DNA of 64,000 nucleotides from Pseudomonas parakoreensis (lineage in GTDB: Bacteria; Pseudomonadota; Gammaproteobacteria; Pseudomonadales; Pseudomonadaceae), in assembly GCF_021602155.1 (NCBI RefSeq), contig NZ_BQHY01000005.1:248001-312000 (forward strand), given 5' to 3'. A program made the translations under genes and the position numbers. Position 1 is the first letter of the stretch. Each line of letters begins with the position of its first letter. Below the pieces are notes generated by a model. It was given only the letters and a program-made list of their open reading frames with translations, was not told the origin of the DNA and did no database searches. This document shows, piece after piece, positions 1-7,543 of the stretch.

Positions 1-141
1 CTGGTTGCTGGAGTTGCTGACCAGTTCGTCGTTCTGGTTGGTCTGGTAAATGTTCATGCCGACGATCAGCGCGACCACACCGAGCAGACACAGACCGGAG
101 AGCAGGACGATTTTCAGGCGAATGGAAAGAGAGTCGAACAT
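1..141 (-). CDS. Methyl-accepting chemotaxis protein, N-terminal fragment
   Basis: Only the first 47 codons lie in the window; the gene runs off the left edge. The start ATG is at 139-141 on the minus strand and the protein begins MFDSLSIRLKIVLLSGLCLL, a short basic stretch followed by one strong transmembrane helix and then a polar segment starting NIYQTNQNDELVS. This is the usual N-terminus of Pseudomonas membrane chemoreceptors, whose periplasmic ligand domain follows directly. The ligand domain and the signalling domain are not visible, so the family call rests on the leader alone. Confidence 0.6.
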   Translation of the reverse strand, partial: MFDSLSIRLKIVLLSGLCLLGVVALIVGMNIYQTNQNDELVSNSSNQ

Positions 142-369
142 GGGGCGATCTCGTGAATGAATGAGCAGGTGGCCGCGGGGATGAACTACCCGGTTCGCCA
201 AATCCATTCAGCGCCATGCATTGCTCATCGGCGCGCAGCGACGGCGCATGAGGCGCTCGCCGACGAACGGTCAGCGCTAAACGTTTGCGCAGGGGATTGT
301 GCTGAAAAGGCGATTAATTACAGGGAAGTTTCAGCCGGGTGAACACTGAGGAGCTTTTGGTGATGAGGC

Positions 370-503
370 TTTGTGGTGAGGGGATTCATCCCCGATGGAC
401 TGCGCAGCAGGCCCAAAACCTGACAACCATTTTTAACTGAAACTCTGCGGAGCCTGATTAGTGGCTGCTGCGCAGCCATCGGGGATGAATCCCCTCACCA
501 CAA
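370..503. repeat. REP-type inverted pair (GGGGATTYATCCCC family)
   Basis: Two inverted arms, each about 28 nt and reading TTGTGGTGAGGGGATTCATC in the left arm, flank a spacer of about 80 nt. The arms sit between the chemoreceptor and the DUF454 gene. Similar pairs occur at 10354-10450 and 15636-15771. The rest of the gap between 142 and 531 shows no convincing gene or site. Confidence 0.75.
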
Positions 504-531
504 AAGCTCATTTGCCAAAAATAGCGGACGG

Positions 532-927
532 TCAGGCGGGAGGCGGGATCACTTCCGGGCGCGACCAGATCCACAGATTGCCCAGGCTCATTCCGGCAAT
601 CGCCAGATACACCGGCCAGCCGTGGTCGAGCATCACCAGCATCAATGTCGCGCACAGCAACATGCTGACGGTGGCACTGACTTTGGCCTTGCGCGCGATG
701 ATCTTGCCGTTGCGCCAGTTGCTCAGGATCGGCCCGAACAGCCGATGGTTTTCCAGCCAGGCGCTCAGGCGCGGCGAACTGCGGGTCGCAGCCCAGGCGG
801 CGAGCAGGATGAACTCGGTGGTCGGCAGGCCGGGCACGACGATGGCGATCAGGCCAATGCCGAGGCTGACATAGGCCAGCAGGCCGAACAGCAGGCGGGC
901 GAGTTTTGAGGAGGCGGGTTGCGGCAT
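532..927 (-). CDS. DUF454 (YbaN-like) small inner-membrane protein
   Basis: A 131-aa protein starting MPQPASSKLARLLFG. It has two hydrophobic segments near residues 12-35, with a short PGLPTTEFILLAAWAATRSS motif following, and a hydrophobic pair around residues 85-120. The PGLPTTxF motif is the hallmark of the DUF454/YbaN family, whose biochemical function is unknown. A longer reading frame exists upstream but crosses a REP pair, so the ATG at 925-927 is preferred. It is monocistronic, convergent with nothing, and separated from haem oxygenase by a repeat. Confidence 0.8.
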   Translation of the reverse strand: MPQPASSKLARLLFGLLAYVSLGIGLIAIVVPGLPTTEFILLAAWAATRSSPRLSAWLENHRLFGPILSNWRNGKIIARKAKVSATVSMLLCATLMLVMLDHGWPVYLAIAGMSLGNLWIWSRPEVIPPPA

Positions 928-980
928 GGGCTCGGGGAGTACAGTGAGACGAAACGGGAATCTTACAGACTTGTCGAGAC

Positions 981-1076
981 CCCTGTGGGAGCTGGCTTGC
1001 CAGCGATAGCGATGTATCAGTCGAAATAGATCTTGTCCGACCCGCCGCCATCGCTGGCAAGCCAGCTCCCACAGGG
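981..1076. repeat. REP-type inverted pair (GGAGCTGGCTTGCCAGC family)
   Basis: Arms CCTGTGGGAGCTGGCTTGCC and its complement surround a short spacer. The pair lies just downstream of the haem oxygenase stop codon. Other members of the family are at 18765, 21305, 48758, 55681 and 59113. Confidence 0.75.
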
Positions 1077-1096
1077 TTTTGTGTTGTGCCGGTAAA

Positions 1097-1693
1097 TCAG
1101 GCCGGTTCGGCTTCGGTGGCGTAAGCCTGTTCCAGCAGCACGGTGAAGCGGTTGAACGCGTCGATTGCGCCTTGCTCGACTTCGGCTTCCTCTTCGGCGG
1201 TGAACGGCAGGGAGTCGAGAATACGCACGAAGCTTTTCCAACCCTCGGCGCGGCCACCTTCCGGTTCACCCAGGTGGCGGGCGCCGAAGGTTTCGCTCAG
1301 CTCCAGCGCCACCGCGCGTTTGATCAGGAACGCAGCGCCCAGCTTCGAGCCTTCGGAGACGAAGATCCAGCCGAGGGCGCGGGCCTTGCTCGGGTTTTTC
1401 AGCGCACCGGCCACCGGTGCCGGGATGTCGGTATCGAGGTCCGCCAGGTCAGCCTTGGCCGCTTCGGCGCGGCAACGGGCCGGCAGATCCGGGACGATGG
1501 CCGTCAGTTCGGCGTTGTTATAGAGATCGACCAGTTCCGACTGAAACAGGTACTGCGCGACCACGAAACGCGCAAAGTTGGCGCGGGTTTCGAACGGCGC
1601 GTGGGCTTTGACCAGCGCGTCGAGCTTGCTGTGCGGCTCGTGGGTGATCTGGTTCAGGCGTTGTGAACGCAGGGCTTTTTCCGAAGTGGTCAT
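1097..1693 (-). CDS. hemO: Biliverdin-producing haem oxygenase (HemO/PigA type)
   Basis: This 198-aa protein opens the haem ring to biliverdin and releases iron in the cytoplasm. The proximal haem ligand is His21 in the motif THEPHSKLD, and the distal-helix motif WIFVSEGSKLGAAFLIKRA is present around residues 108-126, both as in Pseudomonas and Neisseria HemO/PigA. Length equals the family norm. A good Shine-Dalgarno (AGGA, 6 nt spacing) precedes the ATG. It lies downstream of the TonB receptor, but an intrinsic terminator separates them and it has its own copy of the receptor promoter element at 1722-1738. It probably acts on haem brought in by that receptor. Confidence 0.92.
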   Translation of the reverse strand: MTTSEKALRSQRLNQITHEPHSKLDALVKAHAPFETRANFARFVVAQYLFQSELVDLYNNAELTAIVPDLPARCRAEAAKADLADLDTDIPAPVAGALKNPSKARALGWIFVSEGSKLGAAFLIKRAVALELSETFGARHLGEPEGGRAEGWKSFVRILDSLPFTAEEEAEVEQGAIDAFNRFTVLLEQAYATEAEPA

Positions 1694-1721
1694 GGGGTGT
1701 CCTTGATAAAAGAGGCGCTTG

Positions 1722-1738
1722 ATAACGAGACGAACGGG
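1722..1738 (-). promoter_or_regulatory. Putative ECF-sigma promoter of haem oxygenase
   Basis: The minus strand reads CCCGTTCGTCTCGTTAT, identical over 17 nt to the sequence upstream of the TonB receptor gene at 4466-4482. It carries the CGTC core typical of -10 elements used by iron-starvation (FecI-type) sigma factors, and ends 28 nt before the haem oxygenase start. The sigma assignment is inferred from the shared element and from the adjacent fecI-like gene. Confidence 0.6.
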
Positions 1739-1753
1739 CAGGTGCCAAACCGT

Positions 1754-1796
1754 AAAAAAAGCCCCGCGACGCGTCGCTAAACGCGCGCCGCAGGGC
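1754..1796 (-). terminator. Intrinsic terminator after the TonB receptor gene
   Basis: On the minus strand a GC-rich stem (GCCCTGCGGCGCG paired with CGCGTCGCGGGGC, with a few wobbles) is followed by seven T residues. It lies just past the receptor stop codon, so receptor and haem oxygenase are probably separate transcripts. Confidence 0.8.
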
Positions 1797-1804
1797 CGTG
1801 CGGA

Positions 1805-4390
1805 TCAGATGTCCCAGACCAGATTGATCGCGAAGTTGCGGCCCGGCTGGGTCAGGCGATCGAGGTTGGCCGGTTGCGTCACCGAAGCTTCGCCGACGCT
1901 GTCGTAACCGCGCACGTCATCCCACAGCCAGTACTTCTTGTCGGTGAGGTTGTAGATACCGCCGCTGACGGTGACGTCGTCGGTGACTTTGTAATAACCG
2001 GCCAGATCCAGAATGCCGAAGCCCGGGGTCTTGAACTGGCTGCTGACGCCATCCGGCGACTTGAAGTTGCTGTCGTCGACGCGGTCCTTTTTCTTCACCA
2101 CGGTCCAGCTCAGCAGGCCGCCGTAGTGGTCCTGGTCGTAACCCAGACCGAATACACCGGTCAGCGGATTGACGCTGTTGAGCGGCTCGCCGTTGTCGTT
2201 GTTGCGACCGTAGGCGTAGGCGATCGAGCCTTGGGTGTAGAGGCCTTGCGGCGCGCCGAACGCATCTAGGTTCAGGCGACCTTTGACTTCGGCACCCTTG
2301 ATGGTCGCGTGCTTGATGTTGCTCGACTGGAAGGTCAGCTCGTCGTAGCCAAGCGTGACGGCGTCTTCGTTGATGAAGTCGCGGTACTTGTTATAGAACA
2401 CCGCCACGTCGAACGAGCCTTGCTCGAAGTTGCCGCGCAGACCGGTTTCATAGCTTTTGCTTTTTTCCGGTTCCAGGTTCGGGTTCGGCGCCACGTTGTA
2501 GCCGGTGGTGCTGTTTTCAAAGCGCCCGTACAGCGCTTTCGCAGTCGGCGTGCGGAAGCCTTCGGCGTACTGGCCGTACCAGGTGTAGTTGTCGGTCAGG
2601 GCGTAGGTCAGGCCGAATTTGGGCGAGACTTTGTGCCAGGTCTTGTTCTCGTCGCTGACGGTGCCGTTGCCGTCGGCGGCCACGGTGTTGAGGAATTCTT
2701 CAGTGATGTGCGGCTTGAGCTGGGTGTAGTCGTAGCGCAGGCCCGGCAGGAAGGTCCACTTGTTCCAGCTGATCTGATCCTGGGCAAACAGGCTGTAGGT
2801 GTTGATGGTCGGGTCCGGGAAGTCGCTGGATTTTTTCAGCACATCCGCCGCGCTGGTGGCGCCGATGGCGGTGCAACCACGGCCGACAGCCAGGCATTTG
2901 CCGTCGCCACTGCGCGAGCCGGTGACTTTCTGCTGTTTGATCGTGGTGCCGTAGGTCAGCACGTGATCGGTGTCACCGATGGCGAAGGCCTTGTCCAGTT
3001 GCGCATCGAATACCCACTGTTTTTCCTCGTAGACCGTGTCGCGGGTGCGCAGCACTTTACGGGTCATCGGGTAGTAGAACTCTTCAGTGCTCTGGTCGGT
3101 CTTGGCGATCTGGTGGTTCAGACTCCACTTCACGTTATCGGCCAGCAGGCTGTCGAGGGCGAAGCTGTGTTCTAGGCCGAAACGCTCGCGGGTGATGGTG
3201 TCGTTGCCGGTACGCCACTGGTACATGCCGCCGGGCAGCACGCTGTTGGGGATGGTCGGGGCGCCGTTGAAGTACGGGCCGCCGTAAGCGCTTTTCTGAT
3301 CGGTGTCGCGGTCGTCCTTGTACTTCTCGTAGGTCAGGCCCAGACGCGAATCGTCGTTGTAGTTCCAGCCGATCTTCGCCAGCACGTTGGTGGCTTTGAC
3401 GTCTTCCGGGTTGGCGGCGGTGCGGGCGAGGCCGGTGCCGTTGTTGCTGCCGTAGGAGCCGGTTTCATGACCGTCGCGCTGGCTGAAGTGCAGCAAGCCG
3501 TCGAACTGCTCGGCACGCCCGGCAACCGTGGCGGATTTCAGCCAGCTCTCATCGGCGGAGCTGTAGCCGGTCTTCAATCGGGCACCGACATCGTTGCCGG
3601 GCTTGATGATGTCGTCTGGGTCGAGGGTGTAGTAGCTGACGGCGCCGCCGATGGCGTTGCTGCCGTAGAGCACCGAGGCCGGGCCCCGGAGGATTTCCAC
3701 GCGCTTGACGATCTCCGGATCGACGTAATTGCGCTGGGTCTTGGCGTACGGGCCGTTGAAGAAACCGTCCGGCACTTCGACACCGTCGACCTGAGTGAGG
3801 ATGCGGTCGCCGTCGATGCCGCGAATGTTGTAGCCACTGATACCGCCGCGCTGACCGGCGCCGCCGACGGACACGCCCGGCTCGTAGCGCACCAGATCCT
3901 TGATGGTGTTGACGTTGTTGCGGTCCAGATCCTGGCGGGTCTGCACGGTGACGGTGGCCGGCACGCTGTTGACCGACTGTTCCTGGCGGGTGGCGCTGAT
4001 GGTCACCTGATCCAGATTCAAGGTGCCGCTGGTGCTGCGTTTTTCCAGCACCACGTTGTTGTTGCTCAGCTTGCGGAAGCTCAGGTTGGTCCCCACCAAC
4101 AGGCGTTCCAGGGCTTTCTCCGGCGGCAGCGAACCGCGCACGCCCGGCGACGACACGCCCTGACCCAGTTCCGCCGGCAAGCCGACCTGCCAACCGGTGA
4201 CGCTGGTAAAGGCATTGAGCGCCGACACCAGCGATTGCTGGCCGATCGAGAACGAATAATCACCCATGTTGCGCGCCGGTTGTTCGGTGGCAGCCATCAG
4301 CGGTGCGGTGCCGGCCATGAGGATGGCAGCCGTCAGCAGCGACAATACGCGGGAAGGGGAATCAGTCTTGCGGGTAAGGCGAGAGGACAT
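1805..4390 (-). CDS. TonB-dependent haem/iron receptor with STN signalling domain
   Basis: An 861-aa outer-membrane receptor. It has a signal peptide ending near APLMAATEQ, an STN domain at about residues 45-95 that contacts a FecR partner, a plug with GYNIRGIDGDRI and RVEILRGPASVLYGSNAIGG, and a beta-barrel ending in the aromatic-rich FAINLVWDI. FRTP (612-615) and NPNL (636-639) correspond to the FRAP/NPNL loop of haem receptors, but no histidine lies between them. The ATG at 4388-4390 has GGAG at 8 nt spacing and is preferred to an ATG 7 codons upstream. With the sigma/FecR pair upstream and haem oxygenase downstream it resembles the hxuIRA/hasISR arrangement. Haem is the likely substrate; another chelate is possible. 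Confidence 0.88.
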   Translation of the reverse strand: MSSRLTRKTDSPSRVLSLLTAAILMAGTAPLMAATEQPARNMGDYSFSIGQQSLVSALNAFTSVTGWQVGLPAELGQGVSSPGVRGSLPPEKALERLLVGTNLSFRKLSNNNVVLEKRSTSGTLNLDQVTISATRQEQSVNSVPATVTVQTRQDLDRNNVNTIKDLVRYEPGVSVGGAGQRGGISGYNIRGIDGDRILTQVDGVEVPDGFFNGPYAKTQRNYVDPEIVKRVEILRGPASVLYGSNAIGGAVSYYTLDPDDIIKPGNDVGARLKTGYSSADESWLKSATVAGRAEQFDGLLHFSQRDGHETGSYGSNNGTGLARTAANPEDVKATNVLAKIGWNYNDDSRLGLTYEKYKDDRDTDQKSAYGGPYFNGAPTIPNSVLPGGMYQWRTGNDTITRERFGLEHSFALDSLLADNVKWSLNHQIAKTDQSTEEFYYPMTRKVLRTRDTVYEEKQWVFDAQLDKAFAIGDTDHVLTYGTTIKQQKVTGSRSGDGKCLAVGRGCTAIGATSAADVLKKSSDFPDPTINTYSLFAQDQISWNKWTFLPGLRYDYTQLKPHITEEFLNTVAADGNGTVSDENKTWHKVSPKFGLTYALTDNYTWYGQYAEGFRTPTAKALYGRFENSTTGYNVAPNPNLEPEKSKSYETGLRGNFEQGSFDVAVFYNKYRDFINEDAVTLGYDELTFQSSNIKHATIKGAEVKGRLNLDAFGAPQGLYTQGSIAYAYGRNNDNGEPLNSVNPLTGVFGLGYDQDHYGGLLSWTVVKKKDRVDDSNFKSPDGVSSQFKTPGFGILDLAGYYKVTDDVTVSGGIYNLTDKKYWLWDDVRGYDSVGEASVTQPANLDRLTQPGRNFAINLVWDI

Positions 4391-4465
4391 CGATAGCGCT
4401 CCGTGTCGCACGAATCTTTATAGGTGCTGACCCGCCTCCGAAGATGCGAATCAATTGCATTGGCT

Positions 4466-4482
4466 ATAACGAGACGAACGGG
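4466..4482 (-). promoter_or_regulatory. Putative ECF-sigma promoter of the TonB receptor gene
   Basis: The minus-strand CCCGTTCGTCTCGTTAT is an exact 17-nt match to the element before haem oxygenase. It ends 75 nt before the receptor ATG, between fecR and the receptor, where FecI-type sigma factors usually initiate. Confidence 0.6.
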
Positions 4483-4512
4483 GTTTCGCTATCGAGTAAA
4501 AATAATTCTCAT

Positions 4513-5478
4513 TTAGTTCAGGATCACCAGCGCCGGGAATTCCTGCAGGCGCGCCGAGGTGATGTGGGCGAGGGAACGCACGACGTCCAGCGGTTGGTCG
4601 AGACGGTAATTGCCGGTGACGTTGACATCGGCCAACTGCTCGTTGGTGTTGATGATCCAGCCCGGGTAGTAGCGGCGCAGTTCGGCCAGCACCTTGTCGA
4701 GCGGACAGTTTTCAAAGATCAACCGGCCCTGGACCCAGGCCAGGTCGGTGGCGGCATCGAGTTTGGCCGGACGATCGAAACCGTTGGGGCCGATACGGAT
4801 GCTTTCGCCGGCGCTCAAACGCACGCGCGCGTCGTTGTGGGTGGCGCGCAGATCGACATCGCCGCGCTGCACATTGACCTGCGCCACGCCGTCCAGATAG
4901 CGCACGGCGAACGCGGTGTCGCGCACGCTGGCCTGCACCGGGCCGGCATCGATTTCCAGTGGCTGAGCCCGGTTGGCCGCTACCTCGAAAAACGCTTCGC
5001 CCTGATACAGTCGCGCCACACGCTGGCGCTCATTGATGCTGCTGGAGAAGGCCGAGTTGGTGTTGAGCAGCACCTTGGAACCGTCCTCCAGTTGCAGGCG
5101 CTGACGCTCGCCGACCACGGTCAGATGATCGGCCTGCAGGCGCATCGGCAGATTGCTGAAACTGAACAGGCCGAGGATCAGAACCGCAGCAGTCGCCAAC
5201 GGTTTCCAGTGCGGGCGCAGACGTTTGATGAGCGTCACTTTCGCGGGTTTCGCAGCGAGACTCTGCGCGCATTGCACCACTTGCGGCCCGTCCCAGATCG
5301 CCTGGGCCCTGGCGAACGCCTCGGCATTCAACGGATCGGCCGCCAACCACGCGTGAAATTGCCGGGTCTGCTCTTCGTCCGCACTGCCGAGCACAATGAG
5401 CCAGTCCAGAGCCTGGTCCATTGCACGGGCGGCGTCCTGCGCCGTGTCGGGCGAAGGCGGGCGGTGGGTGTCCGTCAC
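4513..5478 (-). CDS. FecR-family anti-sigma factor / sigma regulator
   Basis: A 321-aa inner-membrane protein that relays the receptor signal to the cognate ECF sigma factor. The N-terminal cytoplasmic part contains ALDWLIVLGSADEEQTRQFH (DUF4880-type), a single transmembrane helix HWKPLATAAVLILGLFSFSN follows near residue 100, and the periplasmic FecR domain contains VLLNTNSAFSSS and FFEVAANRAQPLEI. A GTG start at 5476-5478 with GAGGA upstream is chosen over a more distal ATG. The order sigma, FecR, receptor on one strand matches classical cell-surface signalling operons. Confidence 0.9.
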   Translation of the reverse strand: MTDTHRPPSPDTAQDAARAMDQALDWLIVLGSADEEQTRQFHAWLAADPLNAEAFARAQAIWDGPQVVQCAQSLAAKPAKVTLIKRLRPHWKPLATAAVLILGLFSFSNLPMRLQADHLTVVGERQRLQLEDGSKVLLNTNSAFSSSINERQRVARLYQGEAFFEVAANRAQPLEIDAGPVQASVRDTAFAVRYLDGVAQVNVQRGDVDLRATHNDARVRLSAGESIRIGPNGFDRPAKLDAATDLAWVQGRLIFENCPLDKVLAELRRYYPGWIINTNEQLADVNVTGNYRLDQPLDVVRSLAHITSARLQEFPALVILN

Positions 5479-5602
5479 GGTGTTTCCTCGGCAGTGTCTG
5501 TGCACGGCTGTTGTTTTAGTGAAGCGTAAAAGTCGGGCAAGGGTAGCAAAGCCCGCTGATCAGTGCAGTCGATGCTGATGCTGACAGAAATCGCCTGCGA
5601 CC

Positions 5603-6121
5603 TCAGGCGCCATTCAAGCGCTCGGCGACACCGATGCAGATCGACATGATCAGCTTGAGTTCCTTCTGCACTGTGCTGAGCGACACGTTCAACTCGTCGG
5701 CGATTTCCTGATAACTGTGCCCGTGCAGGCGGCTGAGGATGAAGATTTGCTGCTGACGCGGGCTGAGTTGACTGAGGCTCACGTTCAGACGCTCCAGCAG
5801 TTGTTCGGCATGGGCGGCGTCTTCGGCGCTGCTGGCAGGGGCGGCGACGCTGTGCACCACGTCCTGCGGCACGTCATCGACCATGGTTCGCGAATGGATC
5901 TTGCGCGCACGCAGGTGATCCAGCGCCAGATTGCGCGCGGTCTGGAACACGAAGGGTTCAAGGTGATCGATGGCGCGCTCGCTCAACGCTCGCGTGACGC
6001 GCAGGTAGGTTTCCTGCAACAGGTCTTCGGCGGTGCTGTGGTTGTTGACCATCCGCTCGATCGTACGCAGCAGGGATGTGCGCTGAGAGAGGAAGACGTG
6101 ATTGAAGCGCGATTGACTCAC
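5603..6121 (-). CDS. FecI-type ECF sigma factor
   Basis: A 172-aa protein with sigma region 2 (AEDLLQETYLRVTRAL; FVFQTARNLALDHLRARK) and region 4 (LSPRQQQIFILSRLHGHSYQEIADELNVS). It starts with GTG at 6119-6121 with AGG 7 nt upstream. It should direct RNA polymerase to the receptor and haem oxygenase promoters when the FecR partner is signalled by ligand-bound receptor. A Fur box overlaps its own promoter region, implying expression only under iron limitation. Confidence 0.9.
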   Translation of the reverse strand: MSQSRFNHVFLSQRTSLLRTIERMVNNHSTAEDLLQETYLRVTRALSERAIDHLEPFVFQTARNLALDHLRARKIHSRTMVDDVPQDVVHSVAAPASSAEDAAHAEQLLERLNVSLSQLSPRQQQIFILSRLHGHSYQEIADELNVSLSTVQKELKLIMSICIGVAERLNGA

Positions 6122-6145
6122 GGGGGAACCTGATCCATTTCGAGC

Positions 6146-6164
6146 GAATGATAATGCTTATCAT
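6146..6164. promoter_or_regulatory. Fur box upstream of the FecI-type sigma gene
   Basis: The sequence GAATGATAATGCTTATCAT contains the perfect inverted repeat ATGATAA-TGC-TTATCAT and matches the 19-bp Fur consensus closely. It lies 25 to 43 nt upstream of the sigma factor start codon. Confidence 0.85.
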
Positions 6165-6203
6165 CTAGTCGAGTGGTCAAGTGTTGTTTTGAACGAAGCA
6201 AAT

Positions 6204-6307
6204 GTAGGAGCTGCCGAAGGCTGCGATCTTTTGATCTTGATTTTGATTTTTAAAAACAGAATCAAAAGATCGTCCGAACGCGGCCCGAGCCTTCGGCAGC
6301 TCCTACA
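6204..6307. repeat. REP-type inverted pair (GTAGGAGCTGCCGNAGGCTGCGATC family)
   Basis: Arms GTAGGAGCTGCCGAAGGCTG and a slightly diverged complement, with gatcttttga inner flanks, form a long palindrome between the sigma gene and gapA. The family has ten copies in this window, mostly at gene ends. Confidence 0.75.
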
Positions 6308-6321
6308 GGGGGCGGGACAAC

Positions 6322-7323
6322 TTATTCGGCGTTGCAGAGCGCCAGGCAGTTATCCAGCATGCGGTTGGAGAAGCCCCATTCGTTGTCGTACCAGGCCAGC
6401 ACCTTCAGCAGTTTGCCGCTGGCTTTGGTGTGGTTGGCGTCGAAGATCGACGACAGCGGGTTGTGGTTGAAGTCGCTGGAAACCAGCGGCAACGTGTTGT
6501 AACCCAAAATTTTCGAGTGCTGGCTGGCGGCTTTCATCAGCGCGTTGACCTCGTCAGCCGTGGCTTCCTTCTTCAACTGCACGGTCAGGTCGACCAGCGA
6601 CACATTGATCACCGGCACGCGCACGGCCATGCCGGTCAGTTTGCCCGCCAGTTCCGGCAACACCAGGCCTACCGCTTCGGCGGCGCCGGTCTTGCTCGGG
6701 ATCATGTTCTGCGTGGCCGAGCGCGCGCGGTACGGGTCGGTGTGATAGACGTCGGTGAGGTTCTGGTCGTTGGTGTAGGCATGAATCGTGGTCATCAGAC
6801 CGCTTTCGATGCCCAGTTCGCGGTGCAGCACCTGCGCCACGGGCGCCAGGCAGTTGGTAGTGCACGAAGCGTTGGAGATGATCTGGTGCGACTGGCGCAG
6901 AATGTCGTGGTTCACGCCGTAAACCACAGTAGCGTCGGCGCCTTTGGCCGGGGCCGAGATGATGACTTTGCGCGCGCCGGCAGTAAGATGCGCGGCCGCT
7001 TTGGCGCGGTCGGTGAACAGACCGGTGCATTCGAACACCACATCGATCTTTTCCGCGGCCCAAGGCAACTCGGCCGGGTTGCGGATGGCGCTGACCGCAA
7101 TGCGGTCGCCGTTGACCGTCAGGCTCTCATTGTCATGGGCCACTTCGGCGTCGAATGTGCCGTGAACGGTGTCGTATTTGAGCAGATGGGCATTGATGGC
7201 GCTGTCGCCCAGATCGTTGATGGCGACGATCTGCAAATCCTGTCGATAGCCTTGGGTATACAGTGCGCGCAGGACATTACGGCCGATGCGGCCAAAACCA
7301 TTGATTGCGATTCGAAGAGTCAT
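6322..7323 (-). CDS. gapA: Glyceraldehyde-3-phosphate dehydrogenase, type I
   Basis: A 333-aa NAD-dependent enzyme converting glyceraldehyde 3-phosphate to 1,3-bisphosphoglycerate downstream of KDPG cleavage. The nucleotide-binding motif [15 protein letters not shown] is at residues 7-21, the catalytic Cys154 is in [12 protein letters not shown], and the C-terminus [12 protein letters not shown] is typical. The ATG at 7321-7323 gives the normal family start [12 protein letters not shown]; the reading frame is open further upstream but this is not conserved in type I enzymes. It is divergent from edd, with HexR-type boxes between, which fits the known Pseudomonas gapA/edd arrangement. Confidence 0.95.
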   Translation of the reverse strand: MTLRIAINGFGRIGRNVLRALYTQGYRQDLQIVAINDLGDSAINAHLLKYDTVHGTFDAEVAHDNESLTVNGDRIAVSAIRNPAELPWAAEKIDVVFECTGLFTDRAKAAAHLTAGARKVIISAPAKGADATVVYGVNHDILRQSHQIISNASCTTNCLAPVAQVLHRELGIESGLMTTIHAYTNDQNLTDVYHTDPYRARSATQNMIPSKTGAAEAVGLVLPELAGKLTGMAVRVPVINVSLVDLTVQLKKEATADEVNALMKAASQHSKILGYNTLPLVSSDFNHNPLSSIFDANHTKASGKLLKVLAWYDNEWGFSNRMLDNCLALCNAE

Positions 7324-7346
7324 TGAACAGCGCCGCCGTCGTTTTG

Positions 7347-7361
7347 TTGTTGGAATTACAA
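7347..7361. promoter_or_regulatory. HexR box at the gapA promoter
   Basis: TTGTTGGAATTACAA fits the published Pseudomonas HexR operator TTGT-N7-ACAA exactly. It lies 24 nt upstream of the gapA start codon in the divergent gapA-edd region. Confidence 0.75.
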
Positions 7362-7466
7362 GATTATTCGCATAAAAATAGAAAACAAGCCTTTTTAGTG
7401 GCAATATTTTGTTTTATCTACAACGAGTGACCTGAATCAACTGGTCCGAATGGTCAAAAAAGCCGT

Positions 7467-7481
7467 CTGTCATTCCAACAA
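7467..7481. promoter_or_regulatory. HexR box at the edd promoter
   Basis: CTGTCATTCCAACAA fits TTGT-N7-ACAA with one mismatch and is 62 nt upstream of edd. Its core TTCCAACAA is the reverse complement of part of the gapA-side box. Confidence 0.6.
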
Positions 7482-7543
7482 CAACGGCGTTTGATCAGCA
7501 TAGACAATCAGGTCGCCACATCCGTTAGCCTGGAGTTCTACAC

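Noticed and set aside
157-342. 61-codon plus-strand frame near the left edge
   Set aside because: No ribosome site, no recognisable family, and it overlaps the probable upstream region of the divergent chemoreceptor gene.
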